The notes: generated from the letters alone by a model not told the origin. A DNA stretch of 64,000 nt from Mycobacterium marseillense (GCF_010731675.1 NZ_AP022584.1:5208001-5272000), one strand, 5' to 3'; counted from the stretch's first letter, positions 1-10,619 are shown. Translations and numbers: made by a program.

Positions 1-1895
1 CCGGCCCGCGCGTGGCGGCCGCGCAGGAGGCCGCCGACCGGATCGCCGAGCTCACCGCGCAGCAGCGCGAAGCCCAATTGGTGGCCGCGGCCGCGGCAGC
101 CACCAGCGCCGCCGCGGCCGGCGCCCACGCCGGACGTTTGCAGCTGCTCGCCGAAATCGACACCCGCACCGGCGCCGTCGGCGAGACGGAGGCCCAGGCG
201 CACCAGGCCGCGGCCGCCGCTTCGGCTGCGCGTGCCGAGGCCGAGGCGTGCGACGCCGCGCTTCAACAGGCCACGCAGGCCGTCGCGGACCTGCAATGCC
301 GGGTCGCGGCCGCACGCCGCGCCGTCGACCGGCTCGCCGACCGCGAGGAGGCCGACCGGTTGAGCACCCGGCTGGCCAAAATCGATGCCATTGAGCGGGA
401 CCGTGAGCGAATCCGCACCGAGCTCAGCATGATCGCCGTCACCGAGGAATCGCTGCGGCGAATCGAGGACGCCTGCGCCGCCGTTGATCGCATCGGAGAC
501 CAGTTGGCGTCGACATCGGCGGCGATCGAATTCACCGCTGCCGCGGATATCGACCTGGTGGTCGGCGGCGAGCGGATCTCGTTGTCGGCGGGGCAACGTT
601 GGTCGATCACCGCCGTCGGGTCCACCGTGGTCGAGGTGTCCGATGTCCTGACCGCCCGGGTCGACCCGGGCACGACCACACTGGACATTCACTCGAAACA
701 TGCTGCGGCGCAACAAGAGATGACCGCGGCGCTGACGGCGGTCGACGTGGCCGATCTCGCCGCCGCTCGCTTAGCCGACCAGCGACGCCGCGAGCTGCAG
801 AGCACCCGCGATCAGCTCAGCGCCACGCTGGCCGGTCTGTGCGGTGACGAGCAGATCGACGAGATGCGCTCGCGCCTGGCGCAGCTACGCGCCGAACACC
901 CGGCCGAGCCGGAGCCTGGTGTCACGGACATCGGCACCGCCCGAGCCGAACTCGACACCGCCCAGCAGAGTCACGCGGCCGCCTCGACCGACTGCGAGGC
1001 GCACCGTCAGGCCGCCACCAGCGCCGCCACCGCGCTGGCCGAGTTGTCCACCCGGGCAACGGTTCTGCAGAACACGTTGGAAGCCCAACGCGCCGAGTCC
1101 CAGGCCACCGCCGTCCGGCTGGCCACCGAGCGCGCCTCGGTCAGCGACGAGGAGCTCGCGGCCTCGGCGGACACGGCGTCGCGGGACGAGCAAGCCGCGG
1201 ACCAACGCGTCGGCGAGCTCGCCGCCGCCCTGGCCGCCGCGTCCCCCGATGCGGTCGCCGCCGAATTAGCCGAGGCCACCAAGGAAGCCGAATCGCTGCG
1301 GGAGCACTACGAAGAAGCCGCCCGCGCGTTGCGCGAGATCACCATCGAACTCTCGGTGTTCGGCAGTGAGGGGCGCCAGGGCAAGCTGGACGCCGCGGAG
1401 ACGGAACGCGAGCACGCCGCCACGGAGCACAGCCAGATCGGCGCGCGGGCCCGGGCCGCGCAACTGCTGCGCTCGGTGATGACGCGCCACCGCGACACCA
1501 CCCGGCGACGCTACGTCGAGCCCTATCGCGCGGAGCTGCAGCGGCTCGGACGTCCCGTGTTCGGCCCGAGCTTCGAGGTCGACATCGACAGCGACTTGTG
1601 CATCCGCAGCCGCACGCTCAACGGCATCACGGTGCCGTACGAATCCTTGTCGGGCGGCGCCAAGGAGCAACTGGGCATCCTGGCCCGGCTGGCCGGTGCC
1701 GCGCTGGTCGCCAAGGAGGACGCCGTGCCGGTGGTCGTCGACGACGCGCTGGGTTTCACCGACCCCGACCGGCTGGCCAAGATGGGGCAGTTGTTCGACA
1801 GCGTCGGCACTCACGGGCAGGTGATCGTGCTCACCTGCAGTCCCGACCGATACGACGGGGTGCGGGGCGCGCATCGCATCGATCTGAGCGCCTGA
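1..1895 (+). CDS. SMC/RecN-like AAA ATPase, 3' part (Rv1278-like)
   Basis: The gene runs in from the left edge, so the N-terminus and Walker A are not visible. The visible part (about 630 residues) is Ala/Glu/Arg-rich with long charged heptad-like stretches, consistent with a coiled-coil arm. Near the C-terminus come an ABC signature (LSGGAKEQLG) and a Walker B segment (VPVVVDDALGFTD), followed by a D-loop-like stretch. This is the architecture of SMC/Rad50-type ATPases. By gene order it matches M. tuberculosis Rv1278, whose upstream partner is a metallophosphoesterase; together these would resemble an SbcCD/Rad50-Mre11-like nuclease pair. That partner is outside the window, so the DNA-repair role is inferred. 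Confidence 0.8.
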   Translation, partial: GPRVAAAQEAADRIAELTAQQREAQLVAAAAAATSAAAAGAHAGRLQLLAEIDTRTGAVGETEAQAHQAAAAASAARAEAEACDAALQQATQAVADLQCRVAAARRAVDRLADREEADRLSTRLAKIDAIERDRERIRTELSMIAVTEESLRRIEDACAAVDRIGDQLASTSAAIEFTAAADIDLVVGGERISLSAGQRWSITAVGSTVVEVSDVLTARVDPGTTTLDIHSKHAAAQQEMTAALTAVDVADLAAARLADQRRRELQSTRDQLSATLAGLCGDEQIDEMRSRLAQLRAEHPAEPEPGVTDIGTARAELDTAQQSHAAASTDCEAHRQAATSAATALAELSTRATVLQNTLEAQRAESQATAVRLATERASVSDEELAASADTASRDEQAADQRVGELAAALAAASPDAVAAELAEATKEAESLREHYEEAARALREITIELSVFGSEGRQGKLDAAETEREHAATEHSQIGARARAAQLLRSVMTRHRDTTRRRYVEPYRAELQRLGRPVFGPSFEVDIDSDLCIRSRTLNGITVPYESLSGGAKEQLGILARLAGAALVAKEDAVPVVVDDALGFTDPDRLAKMGQLFDSVGTHGQVIVLTCSPDRYDGVRGAHRIDLSA

Positions 1896-1991
1896 CGTGG
1901 TCTGCTGACCTCAGCCGATACCGCGGCTGTGACGATTCGGCGCTGCCGGGATGCCGTGCCTGCAGAATGGGACCATGGCGGTCCGACACGA

Positions 1992-3236
1992 ATGACGATG
2001 AACGCGAAGCGCAGCCGGGTGCAGCAGAAGCTGGCGGAATTGCCCGGCGTGCGCGCCGTGCGCCGGCCGATCTCGCCGCACAGCGCCGACGAGTTCGATC
2101 TGTACTACGTGCGGACGGGCCGCAAGTCCCCCCATCCGCTGGTCATCATCCCCGGCGGGCCCGGGGTCGCGTCGGTGCAGATGTACAAGGGACTGCGGAG
2201 ACGCGCGACGGCGGCCGGCCTGGACGTCATCATGATCGAACACCGCGGGGTGGGGATGTCGCGGCACGACGACTCTGGTGCCGATCTGCCTCCGCAGTCG
2301 ATGACCGTGAACCAGGTCGTCGACGACGTGGCGGCGGTGCTCGACGACGCCCACGTGGACTCGGCCATCGTCTACGGCGCCTCCTACGGCACCTACATCG
2401 CGGCCGGAGTCGGTGTCCGCCACCCCGATCGCGCGCACGCGATGGTGCTCGATTCGCCCCTGCTGTCGCGGCACGACATCGTCATCGTGCGACGGGCGAT
2501 CCGCCGGCTGCTGCTCAGGGGCGACAGTCCCGAAACCGTTGCGCTGGCGCCGAAAATGCGCAAACTCGTCGACGCCGGCGTCATGACCCCGGCCGCAACA
2601 CAGGTCGTCGCGACCATTTACGGCTACGGTGGGGCCGACCTGCTCGAGCGTCAACTCGATCTGCTGCTGGAGCGCCGGAAACTCTTGTGGTGGACACTAT
2701 CCCGCTTCACCACCCTGAGTAACCTGCCGTACCGCTACGAGGAAGATCTGGTGAGCCGCATCGCGTTCCGCGAACTGGACTACGCCGCCGAACCCGACGG
2801 CCTGCCGCTGGACCCCGCGGTGGCCGAAAGCGAAGCACGCACGCAGCGAGTGAGTTTCGAGGACGAGCCCTACGACCTGGCCGCCGAACTGCCGAACTTC
2901 ACCTGGCCCACCGCGGTGATTTCCGGCGGCCGTGACCTGATCACTCCACCGGCGGTGGCCGATCGCGTCGCGTCGCTGCTGCCCAATGCGGTGCTCTTGA
3001 GCCTGCCGAGCATGGCGCACAGCGCGCTGGATTTCCGGGAACCCGTCGCGCTCGCCGCTGCCGACGCGGTTCGCCGCGGCGACCTCAAAGGGCTTGCCGC
3101 CCAGGCATCGGCGCTCGACGCGCTCCCGCCGCGCCCCGAGGTGCGTCTGCTGTGGAAGTTGATCGAGACGGCCGCCGCCGCCGAAGCGGCGCTGCCGATC
3201 CCGACGCCGCTCTTACGCCGGCTCAGCTCCGCGTGA
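1992..3236 (+). CDS. alpha/beta hydrolase, proline iminopeptidase-like
   Basis: A 414-residue alpha/beta hydrolase. Near residue 55 is an IPGGPG oxyanion motif as in proline iminopeptidases and related serine hydrolases, then a nucleophile elbow GASYG (Ser131). A late Asp (SGGRDLITPP) and His (SMAHSALDF) complete a plausible catalytic triad. Substrate cannot be read from sequence; a peptide or ester is likely. The frame is open to a GTG at 1929, but the ATG at 1992 (another at 1998) sits where homology to the fold begins; the start is uncertain. The gene is convergent with oppA and overlaps its end by 14 bp. In M. tuberculosis the gene at this position is, as I recall, a GMC-type oxidoreductase, so this locus differs. 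Confidence 0.75.
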   Translation: MTMNAKRSRVQQKLAELPGVRAVRRPISPHSADEFDLYYVRTGRKSPHPLVIIPGGPGVASVQMYKGLRRRATAAGLDVIMIEHRGVGMSRHDDSGADLPPQSMTVNQVVDDVAAVLDDAHVDSAIVYGASYGTYIAAGVGVRHPDRAHAMVLDSPLLSRHDIVIVRRAIRRLLLRGDSPETVALAPKMRKLVDAGVMTPAATQVVATIYGYGGADLLERQLDLLLERRKLLWWTLSRFTTLSNLPYRYEEDLVSRIAFRELDYAAEPDGLPLDPAVAESEARTQRVSFEDEPYDLAAELPNFTWPTAVISGGRDLITPPAVADRVASLLPNAVLLSLPSMAHSALDFREPVALAAADAVRRGDLKGLAAQASALDALPPRPEVRLLWKLIETAAAAEAALPIPTPLLRRLSSA

Positions 3237-4899
3237 AACCGATGGCGGTGTAGTTCAGGTCGCCAAGGCCCGCCGCGCCGAAGTTCGCCAGCGTGCTGCG
3301 CACCGCGATATCGCCGGGCGACTGGGTCAGGGGAAGGCTGAACCCCTCCGCCCAGATCAGCTTGTCGAGGTCGTTGGCCAGCGCCCGCGCCTTGTCGGGG
3401 TCGAGTTCTTCCAATGTCCGCTCGATGGCCGCGTCGATCTGCGGGCTGCCGATCTTGCCGAAGTTACTTTCCCCATCGGACTTGTAGATCTGGGTCAACG
3501 ACGACAGCGGGAAAGCGTCTCCGAGCCAACCGAATTGCGCGAGATCGAAGGCTCCGACGTTGATGTAGTTGGTGAAGAAGCCACTGCCCGCGCGGGCGAC
3601 AAGTTCGAGCTTGACCCCGATTTGAGCGAGGCTGTGCTGGGCGATCTGCGCGAACTGTCTGCTGCCCTGGGCGTCGTAGAACAGGTCACGAATGACCAGC
3701 TGGCGACCGTCCTTCTGCCGGAACTGGCCGACCCGCTTCCAACCCAAGGCGTCGAGTTCGCGCTTGGCGGCCGCCGGGTCGTAGGGCATCACGGTGCTGT
3801 TGTCCTGGTAGCCCTGCTGTCCCGCGACGTAGATGTGATTGCCCAGCGCGACCGGGTTACTCGTGAGGCCGTATTGAACCACCTCGGCGATGGTCTGCCG
3901 GTCGATGCCCTTGGACACCGCGACTCGCAACGCCTTGTCGGCCAGGATCGACCCGGGGGCTCCGTTGAACGTGATGTGAGACCAGGCGGGGGCGGGGGCG
4001 CGCCGGATCGTGATCCCCTTGGTGCGCTGCGCGATGGTCAGTTGATCGATCGTGCCGACCCCGGTGGCGTCGATCGTGTTGTTCTGCAGCGCCGGCAGCC
4101 GTGCGGCATCGTCGAGCACCAAGTAGGTGATGTTGTCGAGGCGGGGCCGTGGCCCCCACCATTTCGGGTTGCGGCTCAAGACAATCCGCTGGGTCGTCCG
4201 ATCCAGCGAGGTGGCGATGAACGGGCCGGCGGATGGCCCCGGGCCGTCCAGCTGGCCCTTGTTGAACGCCTCCGGGGTGGCCGTCATGCTCTTGGGCAGC
4301 AGCATTCCGTTGCCGGCGAACATGCCGCGCCACTCCGCGTACGGCTTGGCGAAGGTCATGACGGCCTGCCGGTCGTCGACTCCCCGGGTCACCGAGGCGA
4401 CGCGGTCGGCGCCGCTGGGCCCGGCGATCTCGAAATTCTTGTCGGCGCCGCTCAGGGCGTGAACCTGGCTGGCGATGTCCTCCCAGGTGATCGGTGTGCC
4501 GTCCGACCACACCGCCTTGGGGTTGATCGTGTAGGTCACCACTTGCGGTGCGGTGCCGGTCAGTTCGATGCTGGTGAAGTAGTTGGTGTCGACCGTCGTC
4601 GAGCCGTCCGGCCCGATGACGAAGGCCCGCGGCAAGGTGGCCTTCATCATCGCGGCGACTTCGGCGGAATTGCCGTCGATGTGCAATATGTTGAAGTTCG
4701 GCGGGAAGGCGGTGAGCGCGAGTCGTAGGTCGCCGCCGTCTTTTAGTGTGGCCGGATCGCGCGGGTTGATGTCGCTGGACGTACCGATCCGCGCGTTTTG
4801 CCCCGTTTCCGGAATCACGTTGATGGCCGGTGAGCAGCCCGACAGCACCAGCGCCATCGTGAAAAGCGCTGCCGCGAAACGGATACCGCGACTAGCCAC
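3223..4899 (-). CDS. oppA: oligopeptide ABC transporter substrate-binding lipoprotein OppA
   Basis: A 558-residue family 5 extracellular solute-binding protein. The N-terminus is a lipoprotein signal peptide with lipobox LSGC, Cys22 being the predicted lipidated residue, so the mature protein is anchored outside the membrane. The body has typical SBP_bac_5 features (a [24 protein letters not shown] segment and later [12 protein letters not shown]). It captures peptides and hands them to OppBC, powered by OppD. Its start overlaps the end of oppD by 8 bp, so it is the last gene of the leftward oppB-oppC-oppD-oppA operon. Confidence 0.93.
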   Translation of the reverse strand: MASRGIRFAAALFTMALVLSGCSPAINVIPETGQNARIGTSSDINPRDPATLKDGGDLRLALTAFPPNFNILHIDGNSAEVAAMMKATLPRAFVIGPDGSTTVDTNYFTSIELTGTAPQVVTYTINPKAVWSDGTPITWEDIASQVHALSGADKNFEIAGPSGADRVASVTRGVDDRQAVMTFAKPYAEWRGMFAGNGMLLPKSMTATPEAFNKGQLDGPGPSAGPFIATSLDRTTQRIVLSRNPKWWGPRPRLDNITYLVLDDAARLPALQNNTIDATGVGTIDQLTIAQRTKGITIRRAPAPAWSHITFNGAPGSILADKALRVAVSKGIDRQTIAEVVQYGLTSNPVALGNHIYVAGQQGYQDNSTVMPYDPAAAKRELDALGWKRVGQFRQKDGRQLVIRDLFYDAQGSRQFAQIAQHSLAQIGVKLELVARAGSGFFTNYINVGAFDLAQFGWLGDAFPLSSLTQIYKSDGESNFGKIGSPQIDAAIERTLEELDPDKARALANDLDKLIWAEGFSLPLTQSPGDIAVRSTLANFGAAGLGDLNYTAIGFTRS

Positions 4900-6727
4900 G
4901 TTTGCCCGGATCCGGTTGCGGCACCGCGTTCAGCAGCTGCCGGGTGTATTCGTGTTGCGGGTCCTCGAAGACCTGCCTGCTGTCGCCCTGCTCGACGATC
5001 GTGCCGGCATGCATCACAGCCACGTCGTGGGCGAGGTGCTTGACCACCGAAAGGTCGTGGGAGACGAACAGATAGGACAAGCCGAAGAGCGCTTGCAAAT
5101 CGAGCAACAGGTTGATGATCCCGGCCTGGATGGACACGTCGAGCGCGGAGACGGGTTCGTCGAGCGCCAGGATCTTCGGTTGCAGCGCCAGCGCACGGGC
5201 GATGCCGACGCGCTGCTTTTGCCCGCCGGAGAACTCGGCGGGGTAGCGGATCGCGTCGGCGCGGCGCAGTCCCACGATCTCGAGCAGCTCGGCGACGCGC
5301 GCGTTGGTGCGGCCCTTGTCGAACCCGTTGGCGCGCAGGGGTTCGGCGAGAAGCTCGAACACCGGCAGGCGCGGGTCCAGCGAGGCGACCGGGTCTTGGA
5401 ACACGACCTGAATGTCGCGCCGCAGCGATCGTCGGCCGGCCGCATTCAGTGTGGTGACGTCGGTGCCCAGGACTTCGATCGAACCGGATTCGGGCCCGGT
5501 GAGTTCCAAGATCTCGTGCAACGTGGTCGATTTCCCGGAACCGGACTCGCCGACGATGCCCAGGGTGCGGCCCTGCCGCACCTCGAAACTGACGCCGTCG
5601 ACGGCGCGCACCTCGCCGACCCGGCGGCGCAACATGCCCTTCGTCAGCCGGTAGGTCTTGGTCAGGTCACGCACCCGGACGACGATCGGCGAGTCACCGG
5701 GCTCCGCCGACGGTGCCGCGGTGCTGACGCCGTAGATGTCCGCGGCGCTGCGGCCGCCGACCCGTTCGGTGCGGATGCACGCCGCCAAATGATCGGCGCC
5801 GACGGGAAGCAGTTCCGGCTCCTCGAGCCGGCATTCATCGATCGCCAGCGGGCAGCGCGGGGCGAAGGGACAGCCGGGCTCCAGCCCGGCCAACGACGGC
5901 GGTGCGCCGGGGATCGGCACCAACCGGGTGCCCTGTGCGGCGTCCAGCCGTGGAACCGAGCCCAACAGCCCGACGGTGTAGGGCATGCGGCGGTCCCGGT
6001 AAAGGTCGCCCACGCCGGCGGATTCGACCACCCGCCCCGCGTACATCACCAGCGCGCGGTCGGCGAACTCGGCGACCACACCGAGGTCGTGCGTGATGAT
6101 CAGCACCCCGGCGCCGGTGACGTCGCGCGCGGTCTTGAGGACGTCGAGGATCTGCGCCTGCACGGTGACATCCAGTGCGGTGGTGGGCTCGTCGCAGATC
6201 AACAGATCCGGGTCGTTGGCGATCGCGATCGCGATGACGACCCGTTGCCGTTCGCCGCCGGAGAGCTCGTGGGGAAACGCGCGGGCGCGTCGCTCCGGCT
6301 GGGCGATGCCCACCAGCTCGAGCAGTTCCACCGCGCGCTGTCGGGCCGATTTCCGTCCCAGCCGCGGCTGGTGAATCTCGATCGCCTCGGCGATCTGGTC
6401 GCCGACGGTGTACACGGGTGTGAGCGCCGACATCGGATCCTGGAACACCATGCCGACGGTCTTGCCGCGGAACCGCGACATCGCGTCGTCGTCCAGACCC
6501 AGCAGCTCGGTGTCGTGCAGCCGGACCGAGCCGCGGACCCGCGCGTACTCGGGCAACAGGCCCACGACCGCCATCGCCGAAACCGACTTGCCCGAACCGG
6601 ATTCGCCGACCATGGCGACGACTTCGCCCGGCTCGACGCGGTAGTTCACCCCCCGCACCGCCGTCACCGGGTCGGCGCCCGTCCCGAAGGTCACGGCCAG
6701 GTCGGTCACCTCGAGCAGCGGGCTCAT
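4892..6727 (-). CDS. oppD: oligopeptide ABC transporter dual ATPase OppD
   Basis: A 611-residue protein with two fused nucleotide-binding domains, taking the place of separate OppD and OppF. Domain 1 has Walker A GESGSGKS at residues 41-48, signature LSGGERQR and Walker B LLICDEP. Domain 2 has Walker A at 393-400 and signature FSGGQKQR. Between them a Cys cluster (Cys286, 292, 299, 317) matches the region that holds a [4Fe-4S] cluster in mycobacterial Opp/Dpp ATPases. It hydrolyses ATP to drive peptide import through OppBC. It overlaps oppC by 4 bp (ATGA) and oppA by 8 bp, indicating translational coupling. Confidence 0.95.
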   Translation of the reverse strand: MSPLLEVTDLAVTFGTGADPVTAVRGVNYRVEPGEVVAMVGESGSGKSVSAMAVVGLLPEYARVRGSVRLHDTELLGLDDDAMSRFRGKTVGMVFQDPMSALTPVYTVGDQIAEAIEIHQPRLGRKSARQRAVELLELVGIAQPERRARAFPHELSGGERQRVVIAIAIANDPDLLICDEPTTALDVTVQAQILDVLKTARDVTGAGVLIITHDLGVVAEFADRALVMYAGRVVESAGVGDLYRDRRMPYTVGLLGSVPRLDAAQGTRLVPIPGAPPSLAGLEPGCPFAPRCPLAIDECRLEEPELLPVGADHLAACIRTERVGGRSAADIYGVSTAAPSAEPGDSPIVVRVRDLTKTYRLTKGMLRRRVGEVRAVDGVSFEVRQGRTLGIVGESGSGKSTTLHEILELTGPESGSIEVLGTDVTTLNAAGRRSLRRDIQVVFQDPVASLDPRLPVFELLAEPLRANGFDKGRTNARVAELLEIVGLRRADAIRYPAEFSGGQKQRVGIARALALQPKILALDEPVSALDVSIQAGIINLLLDLQALFGLSYLFVSHDLSVVKHLAHDVAVMHAGTIVEQGDSRQVFEDPQHEYTRQLLNAVPQPDPGKRG

Positions 6728-7650
6728 CGGCCACCGCCCCGCACCGGCGTGCTGCCGGGGTCCAGCGCGTCCCGCAGGCCGTCACCGGTGCGGTTGGCGC
6801 ACACCAGGATCAGCACCAGCACTCCGGCGGGAAACAGGAACACCCACGGGAACGTGGTCGCGGACTGGGTGCCATTGGCGATCAAAGTGCCCAGCGACAC
6901 ATCGGGTGGCTGGATACCGAAACCCAGGAAGCTCAGGCCGGTTTCGGCCAGGATGGCCGAGGCGACGTTGAGCGCCGCGTCGATGATCAGGATGGAGGCC
7001 ACGTTGGGTACCACATGACCGACGATGATGCGGCGGCTGGACACGCCCATATACCGTGCGGCGCGGATGAATTCGCGCTCGCGCAAACTCATGGTCATGC
7101 CGCGCACCATGCGGGAGCTGACCATCCAGCCGAAGCCGGCCAGCAGCAGAACGAGCATCACGATGTTGGCCGAGTCCTTGGTGCGCGGCGTCATGATGGC
7201 GATCAGGATGAAGCTGGGCACCACCAGCAGCAGGTCGACCACCCACATCAGCACGCGGTCGCGCCAACCGCCGAAATAGCCCGAAACCGTCCCGACGGTG
7301 GCGGCGATGCCGGTGGAGATGACCGCGACGCAGACGCCGATCAGCATCGACTTCTGCATTCCCCGCAGGATCTGCGCCAGCAGGTCTTGGCCCAGCGCGT
7401 TGGTGCCCAGCCAGTGGCGCGCGCTCGGTGGCTGCAGCAGCGCGGTGAAATCGAGGTCCTCGTAGGAATAGGGCAGCACCGCGGGCAGCGTGTAACAGCC
7501 GACGAACAGCAGGACCAACACCGTCAGCGACGCCACCGCGAACCGATTGCGCGCAAACCTGCGCAACACCAGGGCGCGGCGCGAGGTGAAGCCCGCCACT
7601 TCGTGACCCGAAAACCCGTGGGCGCCATCGGTGTTCGCCTGCGCTGTCAT
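6724..7650 (-). CDS. oppC: oligopeptide ABC transporter permease OppC
   Basis: A 308-residue inner-membrane permease of the OppC type, with an N-terminal cytoplasmic segment, a first membrane helix ([15 protein letters not shown]), a short external region and further helices. The conserved permease EAA-type loop is visible as [19 protein letters not shown] followed by HVVPN. The frame is open further upstream to 8352, but the ATG at 7650 is chosen because it gives a normal OppC N-terminus and a 4-bp ATGA overlap with oppB. It forms the membrane channel with OppB. Confidence 0.93.
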   Translation of the reverse strand: MTAQANTDGAHGFSGHEVAGFTSRRALVLRRFARNRFAVASLTVLVLLFVGCYTLPAVLPYSYEDLDFTALLQPPSARHWLGTNALGQDLLAQILRGMQKSMLIGVCVAVISTGIAATVGTVSGYFGGWRDRVLMWVVDLLLVVPSFILIAIMTPRTKDSANIVMLVLLLAGFGWMVSSRMVRGMTMSLREREFIRAARYMGVSSRRIIVGHVVPNVASILIIDAALNVASAILAETGLSFLGFGIQPPDVSLGTLIANGTQSATTFPWVFLFPAGVLVLILVCANRTGDGLRDALDPGSTPVRGGGR

Positions 7651-8624
7651 GACACCCGGACCCTCGGATCGAGAGCCGCGTAGAACACGTCGGAAAGCAG
7701 GCCGGCCAGCAATACCACCGCGCCGGAGAACAAGGTGATGGCCGCGACGATGTTGGTGTCCTGCGTCGCGATGCCCTGCACCAGCCATTCGCCCATGCCG
7801 TGCCAGCCGAAGATCTTCTCCACGAACACCGCTCCGGTGACCAACCCGGCCACCCCGTAGGCAAACAGGGTGGCCAACGGGATCAGCGCGGTGCGCAACC
7901 CGTGCTTGACCAGCGCGCGCCGGCGGGTCAGCCCCTTGGCCCGCGCGGTGCGAATGAAATCTTGGCCGAGGACGTCGAGCATCGCGTTGCGCTGATAACG
8001 GCTGTATCCCGCCGCGGCCGCCAACGCCAGGGTCAGCGACGGCAACACCAAATGCCGCAACCGATCGAGCAAGTGCGCGCCGGCCCCGCCGGACACACCC
8101 GGTGAGGTCTCGCCGGTGTAGTCGAAAATCTGCAGGCCCACCGCCCAGTTCACCCGCAGCGCGGCCAGGATCAGCAGGTTGGCGATCACGAACGTCGGGG
8201 TGCTCAGGACCAGCAGAGCCACCATGGTGACGACACGATCGCTGAGTCGATACTGCCGAATGGCCCCCCACGCCCCGGCCGCGATGCCCGCGACGGTGCC
8301 CACCAGCGAACCGATCACCAGCAAGCGCAACGTCACTCCGACGCGGCGCCACAGTGACTCGCCGACGGGCTGACCGGTGACAGACTTCCCGAAGTCACCG
8401 CGGACGGCGTGTGAAGCCCAGTGCGCGTAGCGGATCGGTATCGGCTCGTCGAGGCCGAGCGTGTGGGCCTTGGCGTCGATGACGGCCTGTGGTGGGCGCG
8501 GGTTGCGCTGCAACAGGCTGTCCAGCGGCTTGAAGGCGACCGACGTCAGGCAAAACGTCAGAAACGATGCCAGCGCCAGCAGCACGATGTAGTTGAGCAA
8601 CCGGCGTGCGAGAAACCGAGTCAT
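7647..8624 (-). CDS. oppB: oligopeptide ABC transporter permease OppB
   Basis: A 325-residue permease with a first helix right at the N-terminus (LLNYIVLLALASFLTFCLT) and the EAA-type loop QDFIRTARAKGLTRRRALVKHGLR. The ATG at 8624 is preferred over an in-frame GTG at 8636, because the 325-residue product agrees with the length I recall for M. tuberculosis OppB. It is the promoter-proximal gene of the leftward opp operon and is divergent from canA. Confidence 0.93.
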   Translation of the reverse strand: MTRFLARRLLNYIVLLALASFLTFCLTSVAFKPLDSLLQRNPRPPQAVIDAKAHTLGLDEPIPIRYAHWASHAVRGDFGKSVTGQPVGESLWRRVGVTLRLLVIGSLVGTVAGIAAGAWGAIRQYRLSDRVVTMVALLVLSTPTFVIANLLILAALRVNWAVGLQIFDYTGETSPGVSGGAGAHLLDRLRHLVLPSLTLALAAAAGYSRYQRNAMLDVLGQDFIRTARAKGLTRRRALVKHGLRTALIPLATLFAYGVAGLVTGAVFVEKIFGWHGMGEWLVQGIATQDTNIVAAITLFSGAVVLLAGLLSDVFYAALDPRVRVS

Positions 8625-8723
8625 ACCCGTCCGCACAGCCCACGTCGCATTGGGACAGGTTATCGAGCCGGCAACACGGCGTCGCGCGTGCAGCGGCCGG
8701 CGCCTTCGGTGACTTTCAAATCT

Positions 8724-8751
8724 GCGTGATTCTCATGCGTGAATCGCGTGT
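8724..8751. promoter_or_regulatory. repeated GCGTGA motifs in the oppB-canA divergent intergenic region
   Basis: GCGTGA occurs at 8724-8729 and 8738-8743, with GCGTGT at 8746-8751. GATTC (8728-8732) and GAATC (8741-8745) also form a short inverted repeat. The cluster sits between the two divergent starts, about 90-115 bp upstream of canA. A regulator site is inferred; none is known to me for this locus. Confidence 0.25.
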
Positions 8752-8836
8752 GACCAGTTGTTAGCATCCACCGCGGTACCGAACCGTGCGGCGATTGCGG
8801 CACGCCTGTTACCGCGACACTGCCGAGGAGGCTTGC

Positions 8837-9328
8837 GTGACGGTTACCGATGATTTCCTGGCCAACAACGCCGACTATGCGAGCACCTTCAAGGGGCCGC
8901 TGCCGATGCCGCCGGGCAAACATGTGGCGGTCGTCGCGTGCATGGATGCGCGGCTCGATGTGTATCGCCTCCTCGGCCTCAACGAGGGCGAGGCCCACGT
9001 CATCCGCAACGCCGGGGGAGTCGTCACCGACGACGTCATCCGCTCGCTGGCCATCAGTCAGCGGCTGCTGGGAACGCGGGAGATCATCCTGATTCACCAC
9101 ACCGACTGCGGCATGCTCACGTTCACCGACGACGACTTCAAGCGCGGCATCCAAGAGGAGACCGGAATCAAGCCGTCGTGGGCGGCCGAAGCTTTCCCGG
9201 ATGTCGCCGAGGATGTCCGGCAGTCGCTGCGCCGCGTCGAGGGCAATCCGTTCGTCACCAAGCACGTCTCCCTGCGCGGCTTCTTCTTCGACGTAGCCAC
9301 GGGCAAGCTCAACGAGGTCAAGATCTAG
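8837..9328 (+). CDS. canA: beta-class carbonic anhydrase
   Basis: A 163-residue beta-carbonic anhydrase, interconverting CO2 and bicarbonate. Zinc ligands and the catalytic dyad are visible: Cys35-x-Asp37-x-Arg39 (ACMDARLD), His88 and Cys91 (HHTDCG). Length and ligand positions match mycobacterial CanA (Rv1284). The GTG at 8837 follows a good ribosome binding site (GAGGAGG at 8825-8831); an upstream in-frame GTG at 8786 lacks this. The gene normally sits next to cysDN, but here an IS element separates them. Confidence 0.95.
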   Translation: MTVTDDFLANNADYASTFKGPLPMPPGKHVAVVACMDARLDVYRLLGLNEGEAHVIRNAGGVVTDDVIRSLAISQRLLGTREIILIHHTDCGMLTFTDDDFKRGIQEETGIKPSWAAEAFPDVAEDVRQSLRRVEGNPFVTKHVSLRGFFFDVATGKLNEVKI

Positions 9329-9379
9329 AGGCCTGCGCCGAGCGTGTAGCCACGGCGAAAAATCTGCGGCGGATTCATA

Positions 9380-9394
9380 CGGTCAATGCAACAT
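9380..9394 (+). repeat. left terminal inverted repeat of the IS30 element
   Basis: A 15-bp repeat starting CGGTCAATGC, matching the reverse complement of 10620-10634 at 14 of 15 positions. It lies 20 bp upstream of the transposase start codon. Confidence 0.7.
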
Positions 9395-9414
9395 CCGTGG
9401 ATTTAGGAGTTGCG

Positions 9415-10613
9415 ATGCCGAGTGGTTTTCCGCATTCGCCGGCGGTGCGTCGGGAGTTGTTCGACCGGGTATGTCGGGGAGCCCCGCTGGTTGTGGCGGC
9501 TCAAGGTATGGGCGTGTCAACGACCAGGGCGTGGGTGTGGTGGCGTGACGCTGGAGCGATGAAACTGCATATCGGAGGCCGGGGTCAACGTGGCCTGCTC
9601 AAGCCGGGCAACATGTCCTTGCCCGGTGGAGCGGGTCATCGGCTCAGTGTCAGCGAACGCGTGGAGATCATGCGCGGCCGCGACGGCGGACTCAGCGCCG
9701 CCGACATCGCCGAGCGGCTGGGTCGCGACCGCACAACGATCTACCGCGAGATTCGGCGTAACTGCAATGCCGACGGCGACTACCACGCTCTGATGGCGCA
9801 TGCGCGGCCGCGCAGAAAGCGCGGCGGCCCGGAATTCAAGCTCGCCGATAACCCGTTGTGCGCGATGATCGAAGGCTGGATGGATCAGGGCTGGAGTCCG
9901 AAACTGATCGCCGAGGTGTTGGCCCGCGATCACCCCGGTGACAGGCTGGCACAAGTGAGCCACGAAACCATTTATCAGTGCCTGTATGTGCAGACTCGCG
10001 GCAGTTTGCGCGCTGATCTGCACAAATGCCTGTCCACGAAGCGGGCCGCACGAAAGCATCGAGGCTCAGACAATCGTCGTGGGTGTTTAGCGCCGGTGAG
10101 GAATTCACCATCGCTGATCGCCCACCTGAGGCTGATGACCGCGCCGTGCCGGGCCACTGGGAGGGCGACTTGATCGTGGGACCCCACAACAGCGCAATCG
10201 GCACCCTGGTGGAGCGCAGCACCCGCTTCACGATCCTGCTGCACCTGCCCGGTGACCGCACCGCGGCCACGGTAGCCGCCGCGATGATCGAGGCAATGAG
10301 CGAACTGCCCGAGCACCTGCGCCGCTCGATCACCTGGGATCGTGGCAGCGAAATGGCTAGCTGGCGCGACATCCAGCTACAGCTGGCCGCTCCGGTCTAC
10401 TTCTGCGATCCCCACTCACCGTGGCAACGAGGCAGCAACGAAAACACCAACCGCCTGTTGCGATTCTGGTTCGAAAAAGGCAGCGACTTAAGCGGTTACA
10501 CCAAAGCTGACCTCAGACGAATCCAAGACACCCTCAACCAACGCCCCCGACCCACGCTGAACCTCGATACCCCGGCCCAACGCCTAACCGCCCTCCTCGA
10601 CCAAGCCGCCTAA
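9415..10613 (+). pseudogene. IS30-family transposase, interrupted by a -1 frameshift
   Basis: The first frame (ATG 9415, RBS AGGAG at 9405-9409) holds two N-terminal helix-turn-helix regions, the second with the IS30 hallmark LSAADIAERLGRDRTTIYREIRRN, and continues to about 10083. The second frame then carries the DDE catalytic domain: GHWEGDLIVG, TWDRGSEMA and SPWQRGSNENTN. The switch is at a GGG run (10081-10083), where VFSAGEEFT starts in the -1 frame; one extra G would restore a single 400-residue protein. It is either a one-base deletion or a site of -1 frameshifting. The first frame read alone stops at 10173. Confidence 0.8.
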
Positions 10614-10619
10614 CCCAAA

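Noticed and set aside
3535..7018. Long open frames on the + strand opposite oppA and oppD
   Set aside because: Antisense shadows created by high GC; low-complexity composition, no motifs, and the minus strand holds clear opp genes.
8937..10173. 411-codon frame from within canA through the IS transposase
   Set aside because: The canA part is an out-of-frame reading; the transposase begins at ATG 9415 after AGGAG.
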